A stretch of 64,000 nt of DNA from Bacillota bacterium (GTDB lineage: Bacteria; Bacillota; Clostridia; Oscillospirales; Ruminococcaceae), in the NCBI GenBank assembly GCA_023391875.1, contig JAEWAB010000001.1, positions 95,097-159,096 of the forward strand. Direction: 5' to 3'. A program made the position numbers and the translations under genes. Positions 23,873 through 33,129 of the stretch are shown piece by piece. A model generated the notes under the pieces. That model saw nothing but the letters and a program-made list of their open reading frames with translations. It did no database searches and had not been told where the DNA came from. The number at the start of each line of letters is the position of its first letter. The stretch's first letter is position 1.

Positions 23873-23913
23873 GGAACAGACAAATTTTTGCAAAGGTTTG
23901 TCTGTTCCTTTTT
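23873..23913 (+). terminator. Terminator directly after the tRNA fragment
   Basis: GGAACAGACAAA pairs with TTTGTCTGTTCC (12 bp), followed by five T. It starts 2 nt after the CCA, as a native tRNA terminator does, so tRNA 3' end and terminator moved or stayed together. Confidence 0.9.
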
Positions 23914-24085
23914 GTTTTATTAAGCTATAATAGCAGTAAGCGGGAACTCAAGTCATTGCCATGAATTAAATTAATGCCAATTTTGTCGCTTAGAGACTAA
24001 ATTTCGGTTTATCGGCATAATCGGTAAGCAGTCGCAATTCGGGTTAATGGGGATGACCTACAAAGTTATTTAAAGAGGTATAATT

Positions 24086-24571
24086 ATGAGAGGCGGAAAA
24101 AAAGATAGTTATATGGGTGATGTAGGAATAATCAAAAAAATTGATGATATTCCTGAATTAAAAGATGAACTTATTGCTGTATTTGATAGTAAAAGCCATA
24201 GTCATAAGGCTATCTCATGTTATAGCCTGCTATTGGCACAGCACATCTTAGATTTAACCAATATACAACCTGACGATGCAATGAATGCATGTTTTGACAT
24301 CAACAGGAAATGGCAAGAAGGAAAAGCAAGGTTCCAAGAAGCAAGGCAAGTAGCTTTTATGATAAACAGATTGGCGCGCGAAGAAAAAGACCCTATAAAG
24401 GTAAAGGTTCTGAGAGTTATGGGACAAGTTGCCGCTACCCCTCATGTAAAGAGACATGCTTTAATCGCTTCAGATTACGCAGTAACCTTAATAAATTTAA
24501 TGTATCCTAAAGATTTAGAGGCGGTAAGAAAAGAAAGAAAAATCCAAATTGAATTAATGAAGAGTGTTTAA
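24086..24571 (+). CDS. Putative immunity-like protein (Imm5-like helical domain)
   Basis: 161 residues, helical, resembling the small putative immunity proteins with an ARQ-AF...AR...GQ-A-T-HV-HA pattern: seen here as EARQVAFMINRLAREEKDP, VMGQVAATPHVKRHALIASD. An AAAGAGG site lies 9 nt before the ATG. No toxin gene is adjacent, so the immunity label rests on family naming alone. It is AT-rich relative to its right-hand neighbours and is the first gene after the tRNA fragment. Confidence 0.55.
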   Translation: MRGGKKDSYMGDVGIIKKIDDIPELKDELIAVFDSKSHSHKAISCYSLLLAQHILDLTNIQPDDAMNACFDINRKWQEGKARFQEARQVAFMINRLAREEKDPIKVKVLRVMGQVAATPHVKRHALIASDYAVTLINLMYPKDLEAVRKERKIQIELMKSV

Positions 24572-24613
24572 TTAATATTTTAATCATATAAGTAAGCAGT
24601 AAGAAGGATAAAT

Positions 24614-25009
24614 ATGTTGGAACAATATAGCTTAAAAACGGATACCGAGGGGTTCTCAAATATTACACGAACAGTGGAACAAACCTTGGTAAAGAGCGGC
24701 GTAAGGGATGGCCTCTGTGTCGTATACTGCCCGCACACGACAGCAGGCATAACGATCAATGAAAATGCCGACCCGGATGTTGTCCATGACCTCTTGCTGG
24801 GGCTTTCCCGCGCAATGCCTGATCGTCCTGAATTCCGCCATGCCGAAGGCAATTCGGCCGCGCATTTGAAAGCAAGCTTTGTCGGTTCCAGCGTAACGGT
24901 TATCATAAAGGACGGGCGCCTTGTTTTGGGCAGATGGCAGGGAATTTATTTTTGCGAATTTGACGGCCCGCGCAGCAGGAATTTTTATGTTAAAATAATT
25001 GAAGGCTAA
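24614..25009 (+). CDS. YjbQ/UPF0047 family protein
   Basis: 131 residues of the YjbQ family (annotated as secondary thiamine-phosphate synthase). The conserved motifs VYCPHTTAGITINENADPDV and HLKASFVGSS are present, as are GRWQGIYFCEFDGPR and a short C-terminal strand. Cytosolic, usually trimeric. The physiological role is uncertain. It stands alone between two unrelated genes; GAAGGA lies before the ATG. Confidence 0.93.
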   Translation: MLEQYSLKTDTEGFSNITRTVEQTLVKSGVRDGLCVVYCPHTTAGITINENADPDVVHDLLLGLSRAMPDRPEFRHAEGNSAAHLKASFVGSSVTVIIKDGRLVLGRWQGIYFCEFDGPRSRNFYVKIIEG

Positions 25010-25058
25010 TGATTTTAATATAGCATCAGCGAAAAATATATAATGAAAGGGGATTACT

Positions 25059-25754
25059 GTGGACGTTCAAACAGTTTTACAGGAGCTTGAAGCATTGGGT
25101 ACCGAGCGAACAAAAAAAGTATATATGCAGCAGGGCGCGTGCGAGCCGCTTTATGGAGTCGCGACGGGTGCAATGAAGCCGATCGTCCGGAAAATCAAGA
25201 TCAATCAGGCGCTTGCCGAGGAGCTTTACGCGACCGGCAACTATGACGCCATGTACCTGGCCGGTATGATTGCCGACCCAAAAGCCATGACGGAAGCGGA
25301 TTTTGACCGATGGATGGAAGGCGCATATTTCTACATGATCTCGGATTTTATCGTGGCGGTAACGCTCGCGGAAACCGATATCGCGCAGGCCGTTTCTGAC
25401 CGATGGATTGCAAGCGGCAATGAATTGTATGAGTCTGCCGGTTACAGCTGTTATTGCTGGCTGCTCGGCAACCGCAAAGACGAGGAGTTTGACCAGGAAA
25501 AGCTCACCGCCATGCTTGAAATGGTGGAGAAAAAGATTCACGGCAGCCCCGACCGCGCCAAATACGCCATGAATAGCTTTGTCACAACCGTAGGCGTTTC
25601 CTATCTTCCGCTGCATGAAAAGGCCCTCGCCATCGCAAAGGATATCGGAACCGTGGAGATGCTCAGGGGCAGCGTCCCTGTGGCGGCGGAAGAGATTCAG
25701 AAAGCGGCCGAGAAGGGACGGCTGGGGTTCAAGCGCAAGAACGTCCGGTGTTAG
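25059..25754 (+). CDS. DNA alkylation repair protein (AlkD-like)
   Basis: 231 residues of HEAT-like helical repeats, AlkD-type DNA glycosylase family (removal of alkylated bases such as 3- or 7-methylpurines). Seen: VATGAMKPIVRKIK, LYATGNYDAMYLAGMIAD, FYMISDFIVAVTLAE and a Lys/Arg-rich C-terminus. Translation starts at GTG (25059) with AAAGGGG 7 nt upstream. Confidence 0.85.
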   Translation: MDVQTVLQELEALGTERTKKVYMQQGACEPLYGVATGAMKPIVRKIKINQALAEELYATGNYDAMYLAGMIADPKAMTEADFDRWMEGAYFYMISDFIVAVTLAETDIAQAVSDRWIASGNELYESAGYSCYCWLLGNRKDEEFDQEKLTAMLEMVEKKIHGSPDRAKYAMNSFVTTVGVSYLPLHEKALAIAKDIGTVEMLRGSVPVAAEEIQKAAEKGRLGFKRKNVRC

Positions 25755-25957
25755 GCGGTAGTTGTTTTTCATATATGGATAGATAGTCAATTGAGCTATA
25801 TAAAACGCATCGGGCAGATAAGGGTCTGCTTGGCGCGTTTTTATTTATATCACTGTACATGCCTCATTATTGCCTGCCGTACAAGCCTTGCCGCTTCTAT
25901 TTTCCCTCAAAAAATCATACCTTTTTGTAAGAAAATATGTAGTGGTGATGAAGATTC

Positions 25958-27031
25958 ATGGGCAAACGGAAGATTCCTTGGTTCTGGGTGGCTGTAGTGG
26001 TGCTGAGCGCTGCCATTATCGTAAACCTCGCCTGTATACTCGGCAGTACACGCGCGATACCGGCGGAAGCCGAAGCCGGTAAAACCATCACCTGGGTGGA
26101 TTTTAAGGTTTCAACCTCCGCCATGGAAAAGGCGCTGGAGCTTGACGTAAAAAGCCACGATACCGCTACCCCGCTTAACTGGGTAGACCTGCTCGCCTAT
26201 CTTGGGGCAAAATACGGCGGCAACTTAAAAAAATACAAGGCCAAGGACATGAACGCCCTTGTGCAAAAGCTAAACGAAGGCCAGACAATGGCCGACCTTA
26301 CCAAGGATATGAAATACTACGCCTACTACCGCGAGGCCTACGGCGCAGCGCTGGACGGCATGGTGGGCAGCTATAAGATTCAAACCGCCGAGTCGCTGGA
26401 AAAGGGCACCGAAGAGTATGAGGAGAAGTACGGCTTGAAGGTCTACTCCCCCATCGCCTACGGCTACAGCTTTTCGCATTATGACGACTTCGGCAACTCC
26501 CGCTCGTTCGGCTTTACGCGCAACCACCTCGGCAACGACCTGATGGGCAGCATCGGCACGCCGATTGTCGCGGTGGAATCAGGTGTGGTGGAGGTAATGG
26601 GCTGGAACCGTTACGGCGGATGGCGGGTGGGCATACGCAGCTTTGACGGTAAGCGCTATTACTACTACGCGCATATGCGCAAAAACCGCCCCTACCACGC
26701 CGACCTCAAAGAGGGTGCTGTGATAGAGGCGGGGGATATCATCGGCTATCTAGGGATGACGGGCTACTCCGACACCGAGAATGTCAACGGCATGAACGTG
26801 CCGCACCTGCACTTCGGGATGCAGCTGGTGTTTGACGAATCACAGAAGGAGAGCAACAACGAGATCTGGATAGACGTTTACTCGCTGGTGAATTTCCTCG
26901 AGCACCATAAATCCCCGGTGGTTCGAAACGACGAAACCAAGGAGTACTACCGCAAGTACGCATTCATCGACCCTACGGTGGAGGCGCTGAACGGAAACAT
27001 TCCACAGTTCCCCAAGCACGAGCAGGATTAA
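25958..27031 (+). CDS. Membrane-anchored M23-family peptidase (LytM domain)
   Basis: 357 residues. A single N-terminal membrane segment (about 8-28) anchors an extracellular helical region, followed by a LytM/M23 zinc peptidase domain (about 165-290). Ligand motifs are visible: NHLGNDLMG (His, Asp) and VPHLHFGMQL (HxH). It resembles the degenerate-or-active M23 proteins that act on cell wall or spore peptidoglycan. The C-terminal 60 residues are charged and carry no domain I recognise. The RBS is weak. Confidence 0.88.
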   Translation: MGKRKIPWFWVAVVVLSAAIIVNLACILGSTRAIPAEAEAGKTITWVDFKVSTSAMEKALELDVKSHDTATPLNWVDLLAYLGAKYGGNLKKYKAKDMNALVQKLNEGQTMADLTKDMKYYAYYREAYGAALDGMVGSYKIQTAESLEKGTEEYEEKYGLKVYSPIAYGYSFSHYDDFGNSRSFGFTRNHLGNDLMGSIGTPIVAVESGVVEVMGWNRYGGWRVGIRSFDGKRYYYYAHMRKNRPYHADLKEGAVIEAGDIIGYLGMTGYSDTENVNGMNVPHLHFGMQLVFDESQKESNNEIWIDVYSLVNFLEHHKSPVVRNDETKEYYRKYAFIDPTVEALNGNIPQFPKHEQD

Positions 27032-27052
27032 CATGGTGCCTTGACTATACTT

Positions 27053-27095
27053 AAAAATGTCCGTCTGCACGATAACTGCGCAGACGGACGTTTTA
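27053..27095. terminator. Bidirectional terminator
   Basis: GTCCGTCTGC...GCAGACGGAC with a T-run on the right and an A-run on the left; serves both the M23 gene and the convergent epimerase-like gene. Confidence 0.85.
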
Positions 27096-27116
27096 TTGAG
27101 TGTGGAAAATTAAGAT

Positions 27117-28142
27117 TTATCCAATAACCATTTTCAGCGCCTGCTCCTGCGCGGCAATCACCTTATCGCACCACCCGTCGAATTCCTTATCCTCTATCTG
27201 ATATTCGGGATGGGCAAGAATATACTCTATGGTCATCCGAACGCCTTGATCAAACCTTACGGCGGCGGTGTATCCCGGCACCAGACGCTTGAGCTTTGTG
27301 TTATCAAACACCACCGAGTTGGCTTTATCCCCCAGCAGCCCGCCGGTTAAATCCATGCCCGCCTTATCACCGCAGGCGGCAAGAAAATCAGACGCAATAT
27401 GAACGGCGTTAAGCTTTACGCCCAACACGGCCGCGATGCTTTCATAAACCTGATTCCACGTAACGGTCTCGTCCGAGGTGATCTGCACCGCCTCGCCGAT
27501 GGCGTGGATATTGCCCATCAGCCCGATAAACGCCTTCGCAAAGTCGCTGTTATGCGTCATCGTCCAAAGCGAGGTGCCGTCGCCGTGGATAATCACCGGC
27601 TTGCCCTCCAGCATACGCTTGGCAACCGACCAGTTGCCCTTGTTGCCGTGCAGGCCAAGCGGGATGGAACGCTCGTCATAGGTGTGGCTCGGCCTTACAA
27701 TCGTCACGGGGAAGCCCTCCTCGCGGTAGAGCTTCATCAGATACGCTTCGCAGTCTATCTTATTGCGGGAGTACTTCCAGTAGGGGTTTGCCAGCGGGGT
27801 ACTCTCGGTAACACGATAGTCGGAGAGCGGCTTTTGGTAAGCGGAGGCCGAGCTGATAAAGACAAACTGACGGGCCTTGCCTTTAAACAGCCGGTAGTCG
27901 CGCTCCAGCTGCGCGGGCACAAACGCGATAAAGTCGGCTATCACGTCAAAGCTTAAATCCTGAATCAGCGCCGCTACCGCCTGCTCGTCGTTGATATCCG
28001 CACGCAGCTCTTTCGCACCCGCGGGCAGCACGGTATTGCGGTTGCCGCGGTTGAGCAGGTAAAGCTCGCACCCGTTTTCTATAAGCTGTTTGGAAATCGC
28101 CGAACTGATCGTGCCGGTACCGCCGATAAATAGTGCTTTCAT
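27117..28142 (-). CDS. NAD(P)-dependent epimerase/reductase of the extended SDR family
   Basis: A 341-residue extended short-chain dehydrogenase-like protein. The N-terminal Rossmann motif is GGTGTIS (residues 7-13), and a downstream YSRNKIDCE segment offers the Tyr-x-x-x-Lys pair. VIRPSHTYDE-like sequence (here IVRPSHTYDE) follows. The substrate is probably a nucleotide sugar or similar but cannot be named. CGGAGGAA lies upstream of the ATG. A single-gene unit, convergent to the M23 gene. Confidence 0.82.
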   Translation of the reverse strand: MKALFIGGTGTISSAISKQLIENGCELYLLNRGNRNTVLPAGAKELRADINDEQAVAALIQDLSFDVIADFIAFVPAQLERDYRLFKGKARQFVFISSASAYQKPLSDYRVTESTPLANPYWKYSRNKIDCEAYLMKLYREEGFPVTIVRPSHTYDERSIPLGLHGNKGNWSVAKRMLEGKPVIIHGDGTSLWTMTHNSDFAKAFIGLMGNIHAIGEAVQITSDETVTWNQVYESIAAVLGVKLNAVHIASDFLAACGDKAGMDLTGGLLGDKANSVVFDNTKLKRLVPGYTAAVRFDQGVRMTIEYILAHPEYQIEDKEFDGWCDKVIAAQEQALKMVIG

Positions 28143-28243
28143 AGAACTTCCTCCGTTATTCGCATCAATATGGAACGCTATCTTTATTATATCGGGTTAC
28201 TGCTGTGATTACAACGCGTGCACACTATAAAATTGCGGGCCGC

Positions 28244-29440
28244 TTATACCTTTGCCTTTGCCTGCTTCGGCTCGAGCGTAATCTCTCCGGCCTTTACCAG
28301 TGCGGCCTTGGCGACGCTGGGGCCGACAATGGAATAGATGAAGGTGGAGCAAAGGATGACCGTACGTATCTGCGGCGCAAACTCCGGCACGATGGATTCC
28401 GCCACCAGAATTAAACCCAGCGCAACGCCCGCCTGTGGCATTAAGGTGGGGCCGAGGTAGCAGCAAATCTTTTTTTCAGCCTTCATGACCACGCCGCCAA
28501 ACCATGCGCCCGCCATTTTGCCCAGCACGCGCATCACCACATATGTAATACCGATTACACCGATGCCCGCAATGGCCTTTAAGTCAAACCCCGCGCCGGA
28601 CATGGCGAAAAAGAGCATGTAAACCGGTGGAGTAAAGGCCTCGGACACCTTAACGATGCCATCCATGTCCTTTACGATGTTGGCGAGCATGCCGCCCAAA
28701 GCCATACAGGTTAACAGCGGCGAAAGGTCGAGCCGGTGAGCCGACCATACTGCCAGAAGGATAAAACCGCAGATCACACAGAGCATGTTGGAGGGCTTTT
28801 GGAAAAAGCGCAGGAACAGGCTCATGGTACCCGCAATCGCGCCGCCGAGAACCAAAGAAAGAATAATCTCTTTAAACGGCGAGAGGATGGATAAGATGTT
28901 GATGGCCTGATGCGCGTTCATGGCCTTTACGGTTGCTGCCGCGAAGCCAAAGGCGATGAGCGCCACTGCGTCATCCAGCGCTACCACGCTGAGCAGTGTG
29001 GAGGTTAGCGTCCCCTTTGCCTTGTACTGCTGAATAACCATGATGGTCTGGGCCGGTGCCGTTGCGGCGGCGATGGCGCCCAGCAGTATCGATAGGCCGG
29101 TATCAAACCCAAGCAGCAGGCACGCGGCAATCACAAAGATGACGGCGCCCAGGCTCTCGGTAATCGCGATAATAATCGGCATGATGCCTACCTTTTTAAA
29201 CATGCTGAGCTTAAACTCGCTGCCGATGGAAAAGGCGATGAACCCCAGCGCCACCTCGGAGATAACGTCAAAGCCCTGCACCGCATCGGCCGGAATAATC
29301 TTTAGCACCGACGGCCCCAGCAATAGCCCCGCAATCAGGTAGCCGGTCACGTTGGGCATTTTCACAAGCTTGGCCGCTCTTCCCAGCAGCAATCCGGCGA
29401 TGAGTGTAATAGAAAGATAGAATAACGAAATAAGTTCCAC
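28244..29440 (-). CDS. Cation:proton antiporter (Kef/CPA2 type)
   Basis: 398 residues, about 12 hydrophobic segments, Na+/H+ exchanger family of CPA2/Kef type without the C-terminal TrkA domains. Seen: GYLIAGLLLGPSVLKI, LGAIAAATAPAQTIMVI (the unwound-helix region) and ALDDAVALIAFG with the ion-binding Asp pair. The open frame extends to 29488, but GTG at 29440 has GGAGG 9 nt upstream. It follows the PII-like gene in the same direction, which suggests regulation by that protein. Confidence 0.88.
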   Translation of the reverse strand: MELISLFYLSITLIAGLLLGRAAKLVKMPNVTGYLIAGLLLGPSVLKIIPADAVQGFDVISEVALGFIAFSIGSEFKLSMFKKVGIMPIIIAITESLGAVIFVIAACLLLGFDTGLSILLGAIAAATAPAQTIMVIQQYKAKGTLTSTLLSVVALDDAVALIAFGFAAATVKAMNAHQAINILSILSPFKEIILSLVLGGAIAGTMSLFLRFFQKPSNMLCVICGFILLAVWSAHRLDLSPLLTCMALGGMLANIVKDMDGIVKVSEAFTPPVYMLFFAMSGAGFDLKAIAGIGVIGITYVVMRVLGKMAGAWFGGVVMKAEKKICCYLGPTLMPQAGVALGLILVAESIVPEFAPQIRTVILCSTFIYSIVGPSVAKAALVKAGEITLEPKQAKAKV

Positions 29441-29536
29441 GAGAAGATACCTCCAAAAACCAAACGTCCGCTTTATGCGTTTTCGCATAAATCAGCCCCC
29501 GTGCGGCTGCACAGAGGCAAAAATTTGTGTTTATAA

Positions 29537-29872
29537 CTATAGGGTTACGCCCTTATGAAAATCGACCGGTACGGTGAAGAGGATGCCCGTATCCGGCAGT
29601 GAGAGATCCCCTACGGTCTGTTCTATCACCGCTACGGCAGTCGGTACCTTATCCTCCGGCAGAACCGCCAGTATCGTCTTGTTTTCTTCCCTGTCCGGCG
29701 AAAGCACCGCGCGAAGGGAGCCTAAAAAGGAAGCGTCGCTGTAATCGGACAGCGCGCGGGCCATCCCTTTGCTGCCAATGATGGTGGCACCCTTAATACC
29801 TGATTCCGCAAGCTTTTCTAACAGTTCGTCGAGAACATCCACCTTGTTAAGAATAAGAAACAAAAGCTTCAT
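29537..29872 (-). CDS. PII-like signalling protein paired with the antiporter
   Basis: 111 residues beginning MKLLFLILNKVDVLDELLEKL, with a GIKGATIIGSKGMAR segment typical of PII (GlnB)-like proteins, followed by an insertion in place of the T-loop Tyr region. PII-like proteins bind nucleotides and gate neighbouring transporters. AAGGAG lies 6 nt before the chosen ATG; the frame is open upstream to 29953 but without an RBS. It precedes the antiporter gene by 96 nt. Confidence 0.72.
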   Translation of the reverse strand: MKLLFLILNKVDVLDELLEKLAESGIKGATIIGSKGMARALSDYSDASFLGSLRAVLSPDREENKTILAVLPEDKVPTAVAVIEQTVGDLSLPDTGILFTVPVDFHKGVTL

Positions 29873-30005
29873 TGCTTCTCCTTTCCAACATACAATATCA
29901 TTATCTTCTAATACTTTATATAAAAGCATAGCACCATTCTGAACGCACCGCAAGGTTTTGTGCGCTTTTTAAGCGTCATTTTATAGCACCAACAGGAAAA
30001 AGCTG

Positions 30006-30035
30006 TTGCAAAACGGTAATATCAAAGCGTATAAT
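30006..30035 (+). promoter_or_regulatory. Promoter of the phosphoglycerate mutase gene
   Basis: TTGCAA (30006-30011), an 18-nt spacer and TATAAT (30030-30035), 50 nt before the start codon. Confidence 0.65.
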
Positions 30036-30085
30036 GATACCGTTAAGTTTTTCACATGGCATTGATGAAAGAGAGAGATTTACAT

Positions 30086-31291
30086 ATGAAGTATTTGGTG
30101 TTGCTCTGCGACGGCATGTCGGATTATGCGGTGGATGAACTGGGCGGCAAAACCCCGATGGAGGCCGCCGACAAGCCCGCTATGAACCATCTTGCCGCCC
30201 GCTCGGAGGTGGGGCTTTTGAATACCGTTGCCGAGGGATTAAAGCCCGGCAGCGACGTTGCCAACCTCTCGGTGATGGGGTACGACCCCTTTCAATACTA
30301 CTCCGGCCGTTCACCGCTGGAGGCCGCGAGCATCGGCATCGACTTAAGCAACGTCGATGTCGCGACCCGCTGCAACCTTGTAACCCTCTCGGACGAGACG
30401 GACTTTGCGCAGAAAACGATGGTGGATTACTGCGCCGACGATATCTCCACTGCCGAGGCGGATATCCTAATCAAGTACCTGCAGGAAAAGCTGGGCGACG
30501 AGGTATTTTCGTTTTATACCGGCGTAAGCTACCGCCACTGTCTGGTGTGGAAGAACGGCCCCGATGAGATGGGCTCGCTCACCCCGCCGCACGATATCAC
30601 GCTGCAGAAGATTACAAACTACCTGCCGCAGAACGAGCAGTTCTTAGCGCTTACAAAAAAGAGCTACGAGCTGCTTAAAGGCCACCCGGTGAACTTAAAG
30701 CGCATTGAAAACGGCCACCGCCCCGCGAATAGCATCTGGCTGTGGGGCAGCGGCAAAAAGAAGCCGCTCATGGATTTTCAGCAAAAGTACAGCGTCAAGG
30801 GCTCGGTGATCTCGGCGGTAGACCTGATCAAGGGCATCGGCAGGCTCGCGAATATGGAGGTTATCGACGTAGAGGGCGCCACCGGGTATATCGATACCAA
30901 CTTTGAGGGCAAGGCGCAGGCCTGTATCGACGCGTTTAAGCGCGGGCAGGATTTTGTATACCTTCATGTGGAGGCGCCCGATGAATGCGGGCACCGCGCC
31001 GAAACGCAGAACAAGGTGAAGGCCATTGAATACATCGACAAGCGCATCCTCACCCCCGTGCTTGCGGCGCTGGACGGCTACGACGACTATAAGGTGATGA
31101 TTCTGCCCGACCACGCCACCCCACTCGCATTGCGCACCCATGTGGGTATCCCGGTGCCCTACCTCATCTACCACAAGTGCGGAGAGGCTGAAAGCGGCGT
31201 GACGAACTTTAACGAGCAAACGGCCGCGCAGACCAAGGTTTACTTCGACACTGGCTACCTTCAGATGGACAGATTCTTAGGCAAGGATTAG
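30086..31291 (+). CDS. apgM: Cofactor-independent phosphoglycerate mutase, archaeal type
   Basis: 401 residues of the alkaline-phosphatase superfamily ApgM type, interconverting 3- and 2-phosphoglycerate in glycolysis. Seen: LLCDGMSDYAVDELGGKTP with the metal Asp, GSDVANLSVMGYDP with the catalytic Ser, YLHVEAPDECGHRAE and LPDHATP (metal ligands). The frame is open 10 codons further upstream, but the ATG at 30086 begins the conserved core and has GAGAGAG before it. Confidence 0.93.
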   Translation: MKYLVLLCDGMSDYAVDELGGKTPMEAADKPAMNHLAARSEVGLLNTVAEGLKPGSDVANLSVMGYDPFQYYSGRSPLEAASIGIDLSNVDVATRCNLVTLSDETDFAQKTMVDYCADDISTAEADILIKYLQEKLGDEVFSFYTGVSYRHCLVWKNGPDEMGSLTPPHDITLQKITNYLPQNEQFLALTKKSYELLKGHPVNLKRIENGHRPANSIWLWGSGKKKPLMDFQQKYSVKGSVISAVDLIKGIGRLANMEVIDVEGATGYIDTNFEGKAQACIDAFKRGQDFVYLHVEAPDECGHRAETQNKVKAIEYIDKRILTPVLAALDGYDDYKVMILPDHATPLALRTHVGIPVPYLIYHKCGEAESGVTNFNEQTAAQTKVYFDTGYLQMDRFLGKD

Positions 31292-31383
31292 ACACCGAAA
31301 AGAATAAGATATACGCCGTATAGCCATAGGCGCTGCGGGCATAATCTCAATAACCGACCTTATATTCACTACAATCAATGTTT

Positions 31384-31411
31384 GCCCCTGCCTCTTACCA
31401 AAGGCGGGGGC
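31384..31411 (+). terminator. Terminator-like hairpin after apgM
   Basis: GCCCCTGCC and GGCGGGGGC pair around an 10-nt loop; no proper T-run follows (GATTATTGT), so termination is uncertain. Confidence 0.45.
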
Positions 31412-31514
31412 GATTATTGTCAGCCTTAAGGGATATGGTGTTTTATTAGATAAGTTATCGAACCATTAGCAACTCGGCTATGCCGACGACAATAGGATTT
31501 TGAGGAGGATACGT

Positions 31515-32951
31515 ATGCAGAACGTTATTACTGGCTTTGAGCCTGCCAAGGTGTTTGACTATTTTGAACAGATCAGCGCTATCCCGCGTTCCTCGGGGGA
31601 GGAAGAGTGCATCAGCGGTTTTCTGGTGGATTTTGCGAAGGTACATGGGCTTGAATACTATCAGGACGACATCTGGAATGTCATCATCCGAAAGCCTGCA
31701 TCCAGGGGCTATGAGGGTCTGCCCGCCGTGGCGCTGCAGGGGCATATGGACATGGTGTGCGAGAAAAACAGCGGCACCGTGCACGACTTTACCCGCGACC
31801 CGATCAAGCTTGTGGTGAAGGACGGCCGGCTGTACGCCGACGGCACCACGCTTGGCGCCGACAACGGCATCGCCGTGGCGATGATGCTGGCGGTACTGGC
31901 GGATGATACCATCCAGCACCCCCCGCTGGAATGCGTCTTTACCGTGATGGAGGAAACCGGCCTCACCGGCGCCGCGATGATAGACGGTGCGCAGATAAAG
32001 GCTGCCTATATGATAAACCTCGACGCGGAGGACGAAGGGATTGCGACCGTAAGCTGCTGCGGCGGCATACGTACCCATCTGGAAAGAACGCTTGACTTTG
32101 TGCCGGTGAAGGGCGGCTGTGTGGAGATCGCCATCGGCGGCCTAGCGGGCGGGCACTCGGGCACGGATATCGACAAAGGGCGCGCCAATGCCAACAAGCT
32201 GATGGTGCGTGTGCTCACGGCGCTTTCGGAATACAGTGAGTTTAATCTGGCGTTGATAAACGGCGGCAATAAAGATAACGCCATCCCGCGCGAATGCCGC
32301 GTTGTTGTTGCGCTGCCTGCCTCCGCGCAGGAGGTAGAGGCGTTTTTAGAGAATACCAAGCAGGCTATCGCCGCCAAGCTGGTGGAGGAGGATAACGGCT
32401 TTACCCTGACGGTAGCGGATGCCAATGCCAACCGAATGCTGACTGCGGAGGACACCCGCAGTATATTGACGTTCATGAATGAATCGCCGAACGGGGTGGT
32501 TGCCTGCGGTGCGGAAGGGTTTATCGAAAGTTCGATTAACTTTGCCTCCATCAACACCACCGGCACCGGCATCGAATGCGTATTCTCGGCGCGCAGCGTA
32601 TTTGAGGATAAAAAGCACGGTATTGTTTCGGCACTCGAGCAAACCGCAGCAAAGGCTGCCTTTACCGCGTTAAGCACGGGCGACTACCCCGGCTGGGCCT
32701 ATGACCCCGCCTCCCGCCTGCGCGAGCTGGCTTTTGTAAGCTACCGGGAGCTGTTTAACCGTGAGCTGCAGGTGAATGCCATCCATGCGGGGCTGGAGTG
32801 CGGGCTGTTTAAGGCGAAGAACCCTTCTCTTGATATCGTCGCCATCGGGCCAAACGTGGTGGGGTGCCACACCCCAAACGAGTATCTGGACCTCGCCTCC
32901 TGCAGCAAGGTTTGGCGGCTGCTGCTCGCAATCCTCGAAAAGCTGCGCTGA
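31515..32951 (+). CDS. pepD: Aminoacyl-histidine dipeptidase (PepD, M20 family)
   Basis: 478 residues, a cytosolic zinc dipeptidase with broad specificity that includes Xaa-His dipeptides. M20 motifs are visible: LQGHMDMVCEK (His, Asp), TTLGADNGIAVAMMLA (bridging Asp), VMEETGLTGA (catalytic Glu pair) and GGLAGGHSGTDI. The C-terminal IHAGLECGLF carries the last ligand His. An ideal GAGGAGG precedes the ATG at 31515; the frame opens 15 nt earlier at a TTG that is part of that site. Confidence 0.94.
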   Translation: MQNVITGFEPAKVFDYFEQISAIPRSSGEEECISGFLVDFAKVHGLEYYQDDIWNVIIRKPASRGYEGLPAVALQGHMDMVCEKNSGTVHDFTRDPIKLVVKDGRLYADGTTLGADNGIAVAMMLAVLADDTIQHPPLECVFTVMEETGLTGAAMIDGAQIKAAYMINLDAEDEGIATVSCCGGIRTHLERTLDFVPVKGGCVEIAIGGLAGGHSGTDIDKGRANANKLMVRVLTALSEYSEFNLALINGGNKDNAIPRECRVVVALPASAQEVEAFLENTKQAIAAKLVEEDNGFTLTVADANANRMLTAEDTRSILTFMNESPNGVVACGAEGFIESSINFASINTTGTGIECVFSARSVFEDKKHGIVSALEQTAAKAAFTALSTGDYPGWAYDPASRLRELAFVSYRELFNRELQVNAIHAGLECGLFKAKNPSLDIVAIGPNVVGCHTPNEYLDLASCSKVWRLLLAILEKLR

Positions 32952-33129
32952 GCGGCTTACTATGAACCACAAATATCAGCGGTTATACCCCAAAAGGCAT
33001 CATTACGGGTGATATTTACATTTTTGTTGTTTATTCATATGGCATAACATGCTATAATCGCATAATAGATAAGCGTTTTCGCACGCAGCCGCGTGTGAAC
33101 AAAGAAAATACTGCGTAGGGAAATCGACG

